From CAG-177 sp003514385 (GTDB lineage: Bacteria > Bacillota > Clostridia > Oscillospirales > Acutalibacteraceae): a stretch of DNA of 64,000 bases. Below, piece after piece: positions 16,757-24,331 of the stretch. The notes beneath the pieces were generated by a model. The model made no database searches. It was not told the origin of the DNA and saw only the letters and a program-made list of their open reading frames with translations. The stretch's first letter is position 1. Each line of letters begins with the position of its first letter. The DNA lies in NCBI GenBank assembly GCA_051920445.1, contig JBPPLN010000001.1, forward strand, positions 1 to 64,000, read 5' to 3'. A program made the position numbers and the translations under genes.

Positions 16757-18853
16757 ATGAAATGCACGATCTTACATGATTTACCGGGGCGGCTGCGGGT
16801 ACACCTGTGCTGCGGACGGATGACGTTATCCCAAGCGGATGTGCTGGAATACTATCTGCGCGCCCAGGACGGCGTACAGGAGGTCAGGGTCTACGACCGG
16901 ACGCAGGACGCGGTGGTGCTCTATGACGCGGAGCGTGGAAGCGTGCTCCGTGCGCTGGCGGTATTCTCCTTCGCCAAGGCGGAGGCCATGGAGCTGGTGC
17001 CGGAGCATACCTCCCGGGCACTGAACCGGGAGTTTGAGGACAAGCTGGCAGTTGCCGTTATGCGCAGATGCATCTCCAAGCTGTTCCTGCCTGCGCCCAT
17101 CACCACGGCGCTGGCGGTGTTCCGTTCCGTAAAGTACATCCGGGAGGGGCTTTCGGCACTGCTGCACGGACGGCTTTCCGTCGCCGTGCTGGATGCCACC
17201 GCCGTTACGGTGTCCATGGCACGGGGCGATTTTGCCACCGCAGGCTCTGTCATGTTCATGCTGCATTTGGGCGAAATTCTGGAGGAGTGGACCCACAAAA
17301 AGTCCGTGGCCGACCTCGCCTCCGCCATGAGCCTGCGGGTGGACAGCGTCTGGCTGCAGGCAAACGGCACCGAGGTGCTGACGAAAATCACCGATGTGAA
17401 GCCGGGGGACCGTATCGTGATCCGCACCGGCGGTATGATCCCGCTGGACGGCCGGGTGGTGGAGGGGGAGGCCATGGTGAACCAGTCCTCCCTCACCGGC
17501 GAGTCCATGCCCGTGGCGAAGCACCCCGGCAGTCCCGTCTATGCCGGGACGGTGGCGGAGGAGGGCGCGTGTGTCATCTCCGTGGAGAAATCCTCCGGCA
17601 GCGGGCGGTATGACCGGGTGGTTCGAATGATCGAGGAGTCGGAGAAGCTGAAATCCACCGCCGAGGACAAAGCCTCCCGGATGGCGGACAGACTGGTGCC
17701 CTACACGCTGGGCGGCACGGCACTGACCTATCTTCTGACCCGGAATGTGACGAAAATGCTCTCGGTGCTGATGGTGGACTTCTCCTGCGCCCTGAAGCTG
17801 GCCATCCCCATTGCGGTGCTGTCCGCCATGCGGGAGAGCAGCGGCTATCACATCTCCGTCAAGGGCGGACGCTTTTTGGAGGCGGTGGCCAAGGCGGACA
17901 CCATTGTGTTCGACAAGACCGGCACGCTGACCTATGCGACACCCACCGTGGCGGCGGTCATCCCCTTCGGCGGACACGATGAGGCGGAGATGCTGCGCCT
18001 TGCCGCCTGCCTGGAGGAACATTACCCCCATTCCATGGCAAACGCCGTGGTGGCGGAGGCAAAGCGGCACGGGCTCACCCACGAGGAGTACCATTCGCAG
18101 GTGCAGTATGTGGTGGCCCACGGCATCTCCAGCATGGTGGAGGGCAAGAAGGTCATCATCGGCAGCGCCCACTTTGTCTTTGAGGACGAGGGCTGCCGCA
18201 TCCCGGATGGAGAGCAGCCGAAATTTGACGCGCTGCCCGCCGCGTATTCCCAGCTGTATCTCTGCATAGACGGGGAACTGGCGGCGGTGATCTGCATCCA
18301 CGATCCCCTGCGCCGGGAGGCACGGGAGGCGGTGAGGGCGCTGCACGAGAGCGGCTTTGCCAACGTGGTGATGATGACCGGCGACAACCGCCGCACGGCG
18401 GAGGCTGTGGCCGCCGAGGTGGGCGTGGACGCCGTGTACGCCGAGGTGCTGCCGGAGGACAAGGCCGCGTTTATCCGGCAGGAAAAGGAAAAGGGACACA
18501 CCGTTATCATGGTGGGCGACGGCGTCAACGATTCTCCCGCCCTCTCCGAAGCGGACGCGGGCATCGCCATCTCCACCGGTGCGGCCATCGCCCGGGAGAT
18601 CGCCGACATCACCGTTGCCTCGGAGGATCTGTTTGCGCTGGTAACACTGCGCAGGCTCGGTGAGGCACTGATGGAGCGTATCCACGGCAGCTACCGCTTC
18701 ATCGTGGGCTTCAACCTGGCGCTGATCGCACTGGGCGTGGCGGGGGTACTGCCGCCCACCACCTCGGCATTGCTGCACAACGGGTCCACCCTGGGCATCA
18801 GCCTGCGGAATATGACCGACCTGCTGGACGATGAAGAAAATACCCAAAAATAA
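16757..18853 (+). CDS. P1B-type heavy-metal ATPase with FSC in place of CPC
   Basis: A 698-residue P-type ATPase with phosphorylation site DKTGTL, TGES actuator loop, hinge GDGVNDSPAL and the MMTGDNRRTAEA segment. The transmembrane metal site, normally CPC, reads MVDFSCALKLAIP: only the second Cys is kept and Lys follows the Leu. The N-terminus lacks an HMA domain but starts with LPGRLRVHL, an Arg-containing motif. These traits resemble the P1B-6 class, including FezB of iron-storing ferrosomes, rather than Cu or Zn pumps. It begins 3 bp after the DUF6110 gene. The exact metal is unproven. Confidence 0.8.
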   Translation: MKCTILHDLPGRLRVHLCCGRMTLSQADVLEYYLRAQDGVQEVRVYDRTQDAVVLYDAERGSVLRALAVFSFAKAEAMELVPEHTSRALNREFEDKLAVAVMRRCISKLFLPAPITTALAVFRSVKYIREGLSALLHGRLSVAVLDATAVTVSMARGDFATAGSVMFMLHLGEILEEWTHKKSVADLASAMSLRVDSVWLQANGTEVLTKITDVKPGDRIVIRTGGMIPLDGRVVEGEAMVNQSSLTGESMPVAKHPGSPVYAGTVAEEGACVISVEKSSGSGRYDRVVRMIEESEKLKSTAEDKASRMADRLVPYTLGGTALTYLLTRNVTKMLSVLMVDFSCALKLAIPIAVLSAMRESSGYHISVKGGRFLEAVAKADTIVFDKTGTLTYATPTVAAVIPFGGHDEAEMLRLAACLEEHYPHSMANAVVAEAKRHGLTHEEYHSQVQYVVAHGISSMVEGKKVIIGSAHFVFEDEGCRIPDGEQPKFDALPAAYSQLYLCIDGELAAVICIHDPLRREAREAVRALHESGFANVVMMTGDNRRTAEAVAAEVGVDAVYAEVLPEDKAAFIRQEKEKGHTVIMVGDGVNDSPALSEADAGIAISTGAAIAREIADITVASEDLFALVTLRRLGEALMERIHGSYRFIVGFNLALIALGVAGVLPPTTSALLHNGSTLGISLRNMTDLLDDEENTQK

Positions 18854-18866
18854 ACAAGCAAGTGAG

Positions 18867-18900
18867 GGAGCAGAGAGGCGGCAAGGTGCTTCTCTGCTCC
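18867..18900 (+). terminator. Hairpin after P1B ATPase gene
   Basis: A 10-bp stem GGAGCAGAGA/TCTCTGCTCC, with only a short T run after it, follows the ATPase stop by 13 bp. It is a weak terminator candidate. Confidence 0.45.
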
Positions 18901-18950
18901 TTGCAGATGCTGTGTTATTAGCGTTAGGGGGGCGGATAAACGCGGAGCAT

Positions 18951-18989
18951 AACAAAGCCCGTATCAGTTTAACTGGTACGGGCTTTGTT
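18951..18989. terminator. Bidirectional terminator hairpin
   Basis: A perfect 13-bp stem (AACAAAGCCCGTA and its complement) with a 13-base loop separates the convergent ATPase and ABC-remnant genes. Confidence 0.65.
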
Positions 18990-19009
18990 GAATAATATGC
19001 AAAGTGAAA

Positions 19010-20055
19010 TCAGACCTTCCACCCGGCGGCCTGCTGCCGCTCCACCACGAAGCGGCGGTAGAGCCCGTCAACAGCAACCAGCTCGCCATGGGTGCCCTGC
19101 TGAACGATCTCACCATGATCGACCACAACAATTTGGTCGGCATGGCGCACGGTTTTCAGCCGGTGAGCAATCATGATGACCGTCTTATCGTGGGTCAATT
19201 CCGCAACGGCCTCCATCAGCTCCTTTTCATTTTCGGGGTCAACATTGGCAGTGGCCTCGCCCAGAATGACGATTGGCGCGTCCTTCAGCACGGCCCGGGC
19301 AATGGAGATGCGCTGCCGTTCGCCGCCGGAGAGGTGTCCGCCGGATGCGCCGCATACGGTCTGATAGCCGTTCTCCAGCCCCATTATGAACTCGTGGCAG
19401 CCGCATTTCTTCGCGGCGTCAATGACCTCTCCGCATCGGTCGCACCCTTTCTGCCCATACGGATGTTGTCTATAACCGAAAGGTCAAAAAGGTAATTATC
19501 CTGCGACACATAGGCGATGCGCTTCGTGCACTCCGCCAGCGGAAGTGTACGGATGTCCACGCCGCCCAGCTTAATTGTGCCGTCCTTTACATCCCACAGG
19601 GAGGCAATAAGCCGGGCGATGGTGGACTTGCCGCTGCCGGAGGAGCCTACAAGGGCATTGACCGTCCCCGGGGCAATGTGCAGATTGATTTCGTGCAGCA
19701 CCTCCTTGTCGTGATAGGCAAAGCGGACATTTTTTAGCTCGATGGCGTTGTCGGCCGGCAGCCTTTCCACCGTCCTTGGACGCTGCATATCCTCGCCGGA
19801 CAGCACCTCCGCTATCTCGTCCACGATGGTCTTGACCTGGGCGATGTCATCGGTGTAGGAAAAGGCGGTGATCAGCGGCTGCATAACGCCGAAGGACAGA
19901 ACGATAACCGTCAGGAACGTCTCTGCCGACAGAGTGCCATGCATATGAAGAACGCAGCCCACCGGCAAGATGCCGAGAAGTGTCGAAGGGAGTATCGCCA
20001 TTCCGGCCACCTGTCCGAAGAGGCTGCCCCGCATCCAGTCGATGAAGGCTGCTTG
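19010..20055 (-). pseudogene. ABC half-transporter remnant (truncated, frameshifted, Walker B mutant)
   Basis: The ATPase half of a type I ABC half-transporter plus the last membrane helices remain, with GSSGSGKST, YVSQDNYLF and HLSGGERQR. Three lesions are visible. The first about 240-300 residues are gone, cut at a TGA (20056-20058) next to recombinase DNA. A frameshift near 19433 moves GATDAE... out of frame with VIDAAKKCGCHEF. The Walker B Asp is Gly (VILGEATANVD). It resembles the paired importers-by-fold (IrtAB/YbtPQ type) seen intact at 27.9-31.3 kb, so this block once had its own transporter. Confidence 0.85.
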
Positions 20056-20096
20056 TCAATGCGAATTGCACACTCCTTTACAAAAACATACCTTGA

Positions 20097-21920
20097 CAAA
20101 TCTCGTCTCAAAAGAAAATGCTGACACAAAAGGCAAAGGAATTAGGTTTATCAAATACCAAGTATTATGTTGATGACGGTTATACAGGCACGAACTTCAA
20201 TAGACCTGCTTTTCAGGAGCTTCTTGACGATATTGAAATGGGATATATCTCAGTTGTTATCGTCAAAGACCTTTCCCGATTAGGCAGAGATTATGTCTCG
20301 GTTGGTCATTACACAGACAACTATTTCCCTGAGCATAATGTAAGGTTTATCGCTGTTAATGATATGGTTGACAGTGATGAGGGTGAAAACGAAATCGCAC
20401 CATTCAAGAATGTTATGAATGAAATGTATGCGAGAGATATCAGCCGTAAGGTAAGAAGTGCTCATCGTATTCGCGGAAATATGGGAGAACCGTTATCTCA
20501 ACCGCCTTACGGGTATATGAAAGACCCACAGAACAAAAAGAAGTGGATTATTGATACCGAATCTGCAGAAGTAGTCAAGAGTATCTTTGCAATGTGCATT
20601 GAGGGTAAAGGCAATGAAACTATTGCCCGTATCTTACAGGAAAACAAAGTAATGATACCGATGACATATTGGCAGAGCAAAGGTCTTAACAAGGGCGGTA
20701 AAAAAACTCAGCCTGACCCTTATAAATGGTGTAAGACGACGGGACAGAAGATTCTTGCACAACAGGAATACTGCGGTGATGTTATCAACTTCAAGACTTA
20801 CTCAAAAAACTTCAAGAATAAGAAAAGACTTCAGAATCCAGAAGAGAACTGGAAGATTTTCAAGAATGTTCACGAGCCGATAATTGACAGAGATACTTTT
20901 GAAACTGTTCAGAAGATGAAAGCCAAAGGTAAACGCAGAGCACCGAATCCCGAACATGCTGAAAAGAATATGTTCTGCGGATTGTTATACTGTGTCGATT
21001 GCGGAAATCCTTTATGGTTCAATGTCAATCACCCGAATACTGATATCAAGTATTTTATGTGCTTCAACTACAAAGGTCGCAGAGGCACCTGTGAGGGTGC
21101 ACATTATGTCAGAGCTGATTCTTTGGAGCAGATTGTGATGCTTGAGCTCAGAAGTCTTGCAAGCTTTCTCATTGAAGATGAAGAAGCGTTCACAGATATT
21201 CTTGAAGCAAAGACAAACAAAAGCATACTCAATCAGCAGAAGTTTCTTGAAAGCGAAATTTCAGTTTTAATTATTGAAAACACTGCGTCCTCCATTACTA
21301 CTGCTCTTCTTTGTGAACTGACTAAACAAAAGATAAAAGTAATATTTTGTGATGAAAAGCAAAATCCTTCCTCCGAACTTGTCTCATATTATGGTTGTCA
21401 CGATTGTTCTTTAAAATTTAAAAATAAAGTTTGCTTTATTTCTAACTTCTTTGACTTAAGCTTTTCAATACCGACACTTAAAAAACTATATGAAGATTTA
21501 TCTTCTTATTCTAATAATTTCCTTCAAGACTATGTTGTGACACTAAAAAAAGATATATTAGATTTTCTCGAAAAGCTCTCAACAGAATACGATTTTGATT
21601 TTTCGTTTGATGACGATACTGATTTAGTTGATATTCTTAAAGCTCATAATTTTAAACCAAATGTTGATAGCGATGATTTGTTGACGGGACTGCTTGACTT
21701 TATAGTTTTAACTAATAAATATTGTTCCTTTGAAGCCTTTGTCCTTTTAAACTTTCATTGCTATTTTGATGAAGAAGAAATTGAAAAAATCTATGATGCT
21801 TTGAAATATCAAGGCATTGAAATTCTTATTATTGAAGGTCAAAACAGCTTTCACTCACTTCCGCAAGAAAATCTTTATATTTTGGATAAAGATATGTGCG
21901 AAATTGTTGAAGAAAGATGA
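20097..21920 (+). pseudogene. Chimeric ORF: serine recombinase - Cas1 fragment - Csn2 fragment
   Basis: Numbering from ATG 20118, residues 1-380 are a large serine recombinase (YTGTNFNRPAF, VVIVKDLSRLGRDY, zinc ribbon near 287-325). Its catalytic N-terminus is missing, the frame opening only at SSQKKM. Residues 381-433 (from ISVLIIENTA to GCHDCSLK) match the N-terminal beta-domain region of type II Cas1, including VIFCDEK. Residues 434-600 match the Csn2 C-terminal part (FISNFFDLSFSIP, KKLYEDL, EILIIEGQN, YILDKDMCEI). Both joints keep frame over 600 codons. Most of Cas1, all of Cas2 and the Csn2 N-terminus are lost. The last third is more AT-rich. It cannot act as recombinase or adaptation complex; whether the protein is made is unknown. 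Confidence 0.8.
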
Positions 21921-21994
21921 TTTTTGGCTTATAATATAACCACTTTATGATGTTACCCTGTGAATTGTAGTGTCGCAGCTTATTCTCATTTGAG
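21921..21994 (+). promoter_or_regulatory. CRISPR type II-A leader relic
   Basis: This AT-rich stretch follows the csn2 part exactly where a II-A leader belongs. It contains TATAAT at about 21931 and ends with ATTTGAG (21988-21994), the leader-anchoring sequence known to direct spacer insertion in type II-A systems, directly abutting the repeat. Confidence 0.75.
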
Positions 21995-22018
21995 GTTTGA
22001 GAGTAGTGTAATTTCATA
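21995..22018 (+). CRISPR. Single partial type II-A CRISPR repeat
   Basis: GTTTGAGAGTAGTGTAATTT and the following four bases match the first 24 nt of the common 36-nt II-A repeat of gut Clostridia as I recall it. After that the sequence diverges, and no second repeat or spacer is found. This is a one-repeat remnant, not a working array. No cas9, cas2 or tracrRNA anti-repeat is present. Confidence 0.7.
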
Positions 22019-22153
22019 CCATTTTGCGAATCTATGAGTTATTGTGCATCTAAATAAAGAAACAATCTGGAAACAACTAAAAGAATTGTACGGTGCAACA
22101 TGAAAGAAAAGCTTGCCTTCTTCTATGCCCACTATAAAATTTTAGATTTAAGT

Positions 22154-22225
22154 TTGCAGAGACAGGGATTGAACCTGTGTTTCTGAGTACAGCTACTCAG
22201 CGAGTTTCCTTTGCTCCACTCTGCA
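22154..22225 (-). pseudogene. tRNA-like cloverleaf with abnormal anticodon loop
   Basis: On the minus strand the sequence folds as a tRNA: 7-bp acceptor TGCAGAG/CTCTGCA, D-arm GAG/CTC with GG in the loop, and T-arm ACAGG-TTCAATC-CCTGT. The anticodon stem CTGAG/CTCAG encloses eight bases (TAGCTGTA) instead of seven and lacks a proper U33, so no anticodon can be read. No CCA is encoded. It is probably a decayed or element-borne tRNA, possibly a former attachment site. Confidence 0.45.
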
Positions 22226-22248
22226 ATATAATTAAAACAACAGCAAGC

Positions 22249-22268
22249 AAACCGTCTAACAATTGTCT
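22249..22268. repeat. Paired GTCTAAC motif, possible integrase arm site (right)
   Basis: GTCTAAC, a four-base gap, then GTCTAACAC mirrors the pair at 148-168. It lies 206 bp inside the right 77-bp repeat. See the left copy for interpretation. Confidence 0.35.
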
Positions 22269-22395
22269 AACACCATTATTATTTAGCGATTTTTCGCACC
22301 ATGCGAACCGTTTATTAATTGCGTTATATGGGAAAAATCACGGTTCTACACTGCATGGAATCGAATGATACTGTTTGATATTCGCGTCACAACCA

Positions 22396-22550
22396 CTGTT
22401 AACTGGCTCGGAGCACCGCGCTGCCTGCGGCAGATGAAGCGGTGCTATGAGCAGGAAGAAACAACGAGCATTGCGAAGCGCTCCAAGCGAGCAAGGCGAC
22501 TATGTTTCTGACCGAAAGGGTCGTTGGTTCGAGTCCAACAGGGGGAGCCA
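22396..22550 (+). repeat. tRNA-like RNA repeat, copy 2 (full unit)
   Basis: This 155-bp unit begins CTGTTAACTGGCTCGG. It has a long 5' hairpin (GCACCGC/GCGGTGC extended by flanking pairs), a possible AGAAAC/GTTTCT helix, a GACC-GAAA-GGGTC hairpin and a terminal T-arm ending GGGGGAGCCA. Positions 22474-22550 equal 1-77. A strong terminator follows. Copy 3 (22873-23021) has C for A at the hairpin base, restoring a pair, which favours a conserved RNA structure. Known small-RNA families could not be matched by eye. Confidence 0.6.
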
Positions 22551-22551
22551 G

Positions 22552-22583
22552 GAAAAAGCACTTGCAAATGCAAGTGCTTTTTC
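22552..22583 (+). terminator. Intrinsic terminator after RNA repeat copy 2
   Basis: A 15-bp near-perfect inverted repeat (GAAAAAGCACTTGCA and its complement) ends in TTTTTC two bases after GCCA. Confidence 0.75.
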
Positions 22584-22598
22584 AATTAAGCGCACCTT

Positions 22599-22836
22599 CG
22601 GTGCATGAAAAATGAAGGCGCTTCGCTAATGAAGTGCGGTCAAACCGCATAAAGAACAAGAGGTGCGTTTACTTCATGCGAGCATAGCGAGCACTTCATG
22701 ACAACGAAGTCGTCGCTTCATGTTTGCGGAGCAAACACTTCATTTATTAAAAAGTCATTGTACTAAGTGAATTTTATTTAACTAACAGAGCAGTAAGACT
22801 AGAATCTTCCTGCTCTTTTTTTCTTTACCTACTGAC
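22599..22836. repeat. Hairpin-array repeat, copy A
   Basis: About 240 bp, nearly identical to 23901-24140. ACTTCAT or GCTTCAT heptamers recur at 22671, 22693, 22715 and 22737, exactly 22 bp apart, each separated by a 15-bp cassette; the last two cassettes are hairpins (GACAACGAAGTCGTC, GTTTGCGGAGCAAAC). The left half carries the heptamer in the opposite orientation around other mini-hairpins. The unit ends with a GAGCAGTAAGA-type hairpin (22787-22816) and a T-run. It may be a non-autonomous mobile repeat or a structured RNA. Confidence 0.7.
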
Positions 22837-22872
22837 CCAAACCGTCGACCCTGCCACACACAGCCGCACCGG

Positions 22873-23021
22873 CTGTTAACTGGCTCGGAGCACCGCGCTG
22901 CCTGCGGCAGATGAAGCGGTGCTCTGAGCAGGAAGAAACAACGAGCATTGCGAAGCGCCCCAAGCGAGCAAGGCGACTATGTTTCTGACCGAAAGGGTCG
23001 TTGACTTGAGTCCAATGGGGG
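22873..23021 (+). repeat. tRNA-like RNA repeat, copy 3 (diverged 3' end)
   Basis: Matches copy 2 with few changes until the T-arm, which reads GTTGACTTGAGTCCAAT (one mismatch in the stem), and the acceptor-like end is altered to GGGGGCAC. A hairpin terminator follows at about 23026-23066. The 5' hairpin is better paired here than in copy 2. Confidence 0.6.
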
Positions 23022-23025
23022 CACA

Positions 23026-23066
23026 AAAACAAAAAATCCTGTCGAAAGACGGGATTTTTTGTTTTA
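23026..23066 (+). terminator. Intrinsic terminator after RNA repeat copy 3
   Basis: AAAAAATCCTGTC, GAAA loop, GACGGGATTTTTT, then a T-rich tail. Confidence 0.75.
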
Positions 23067-23167
23067 TTCAATATTTATCACTCGTTAAATGGGGGAAATT
23101 TCCAATGATTTGCACCTTTAAGGCATTTTTTGGAAAAATTGTTTTAAATAAAGCACAGTTAAATATT

Positions 23168-23326
23168 TTAATGAGTAGAGTGTGACGCCTTCTCGGCTAT
23201 GTGTGCCTTTAGAACAATATTTATATATTGAGATAACGAACGATCGTCATCCTCTGCAAAAATTCGTAATGCTTCCAAAATATCACTGTCAATGGTTATG
23301 CTTATTTTTTCTTTTAATGGTTTCAA
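23168..23326 (-). CDS. Ribbon-helix-helix (Arc/CopG-like) DNA-binding protein
   Basis: A 52-residue protein starting at TTG 23324-23326 behind an AGAGGTGATAG site. The N-terminal strand KEKISITID, helix LEALRIFAEDDDRS and helix LSQYINIVLKAHI fit the Arc/MetJ fold that binds DNA as a dimer. Such small proteins are antitoxins or autoregulators. No toxin gene accompanies it, and it is divergent from the zinc-ribbon protein gene at 23445, which it might regulate. It is easily overlooked because of its length and TTG start. Confidence 0.7.
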   Translation of the reverse strand: MKPLKEKISITIDSDILEALRIFAEDDDRSLSQYINIVLKAHIAEKASHSTH

Positions 23327-23371
23327 AACTATCACCTCTAAAATAATTATACGCTAAAATCTTATTTACTA

Positions 23372-23400
23372 TTGACAAGTAGGATAAAGTAGTATAAAAT
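23372..23400 (+). promoter_or_regulatory. Promoter of zinc-ribbon protein gene
   Basis: TTGACA (23372-23377), 17-bp spacer, TAAAAT (23395-23400). It lies in the shared region between the divergent RHH and zinc-ribbon genes. Confidence 0.7.
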
Positions 23401-23444
23401 GATACCGTCAGTTGTCAACAAAAAATACTGAGAGGTGATTTGAA

Positions 23445-23792
23445 ATGAAGTATTGTTCAAAGTGTGGAAAGGAAATTATGGACGAAGCCGTGATTTGTCC
23501 CGGATGTGGCTGTGCGCAAGAAAACAATGTGCCGGGAAATAATGCTCCGCAAATTAAGACGGCTTTAAGTAATCTTGGAAGAGAAGCTTCAAGTAACTTT
23601 GGATGGTCAGTTTTGGGCTTTTTTATTCCTATTGTGGGACTTATTCTTTATTTAGTGTGGAAGGAGACAAGCCCTTCAAAGGCTAAAGCTGCCGGTTATG
23701 GTGCGTTGAGTGGATTCCTTTTATCATTATGTGTCTCAGTGATTGCCGGAGTGATTGCCGGTATATCCGTTTTTATAGAGGCTGTCCTTTAA
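23445..23792 (+). CDS. Zinc-ribbon membrane protein
   Basis: A 115-residue protein with an N-terminal zinc ribbon (CSKCGKE...CPGCGCA; four Cys) and two hydrophobic helices near residues 54-72 and 85-113. GAGAGGTGATTTGAA precedes the ATG. Proteins with a zinc ribbon fused to membrane helices are common in Firmicutes and of unknown role. It stands alone between repeat elements; a divergent RHH gene is its only near neighbour. Confidence 0.75.
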   Translation: MKYCSKCGKEIMDEAVICPGCGCAQENNVPGNNAPQIKTALSNLGREASSNFGWSVLGFFIPIVGLILYLVWKETSPSKAKAAGYGALSGFLLSLCVSVIAGVIAGISVFIEAVL

Positions 23793-23900
23793 GTTAGTGA
23801 ATGACATATTACCTGCATACTCCATAAATCCCTGTCTGATATCGCAGCATTGCATCTGCTTGACGGAAGATTCTATGTCTGAAGCGTACACGCTTTTTAT
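23793..23900. other. Short gap before repeat copy B
   Basis: I see no gene or clear signal here apart from a weak CGTACACGCTTTTTAT-type stem-loop end near 23885-23900 that could terminate the zinc-ribbon transcript. Confidence 0.3.
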
Positions 23901-24140
23901 CGGTGCATGAAAAAATGAAGGCGCTTCGCTAATGAAGTGCGGTCAAACCGCATAAAGAACAAGAGGTGCGTTTACTTCATGCGAGCATAGCGAGCACTTC
24001 ATGACAACGAAGTCGTCGCTTCATGTTTGCGGAGCAAACACTTCATTTATTAAAAAGTCATTGTACTAAGTGAATTTTATTTAACTAACAGAGCAGTAAG
24101 ACTAGAATCTTTCTGCTCTGTTTTACTTTACCTACCGACT
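23901..24140. repeat. Hairpin-array repeat, copy B
   Basis: Second copy of the 22599-22836 unit, nearly identical through the heptamer array (ACTTCAT at 23974, 23996, 24040; GCTTCAT at 24018) and the final GAGCAGTAAGA hairpin (24090-24119). One extra A near the start and a few substitutions at the end distinguish it. Unlike copy A it is not followed by the tRNA-like repeat, so the two repeat types move or duplicate independently. Confidence 0.7.
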
Positions 24141-24253
24141 CAAATACCGAGTCTGCCGCACTAACAGCAGACCCAATTAATCTCCACTTTACATAATTTT
24201 TGCGTTTGACTCAGCGCGAAAAAGGGCAGATATACGGAATTTTGCCGATGATA

Positions 24254-24282
24254 TTGACATAAAGCCGAATGATTGGTAAAAT
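24254..24282 (+). promoter_or_regulatory. Promoter of NEAT/ECF operon
   Basis: TTGACA (24254-24259), 17-bp spacer and TAAAAT (24277-24282). The palindromes at 24332 and 24397 lie downstream in the transcribed leader. A second possible promoter (TTGACT at 24314) would place its -10 on the first palindrome. Confidence 0.65.
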
Positions 24283-24331
24283 ATTATCGAACCGGATAGC
24301 AATGGCTAACCGGTTGACTTTAAGATTTGTA

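Noticed and set aside
16826..18955. A 709-codon open frame on the minus strand
   Set aside because: It is antisense to the P1B ATPase, which has all catalytic motifs; the frame is a GC-bias shadow rich in His, Gly and Arg with no domain.
21995..22150. A functional CRISPR array
   Set aside because: Only one partial repeat is present; no second repeat or spacer occurs within the next several hundred bases.
22396..22550. Reading the repeat as a tRNA-Ser/Leu gene or a tmRNA end
   Set aside because: The T-arm and GCCA end are tRNA-like, and ATGTTTCTGACC recalls a tmRNA 3' end, but no 5' acceptor strand, anticodon arm or tag reading frame can be found.
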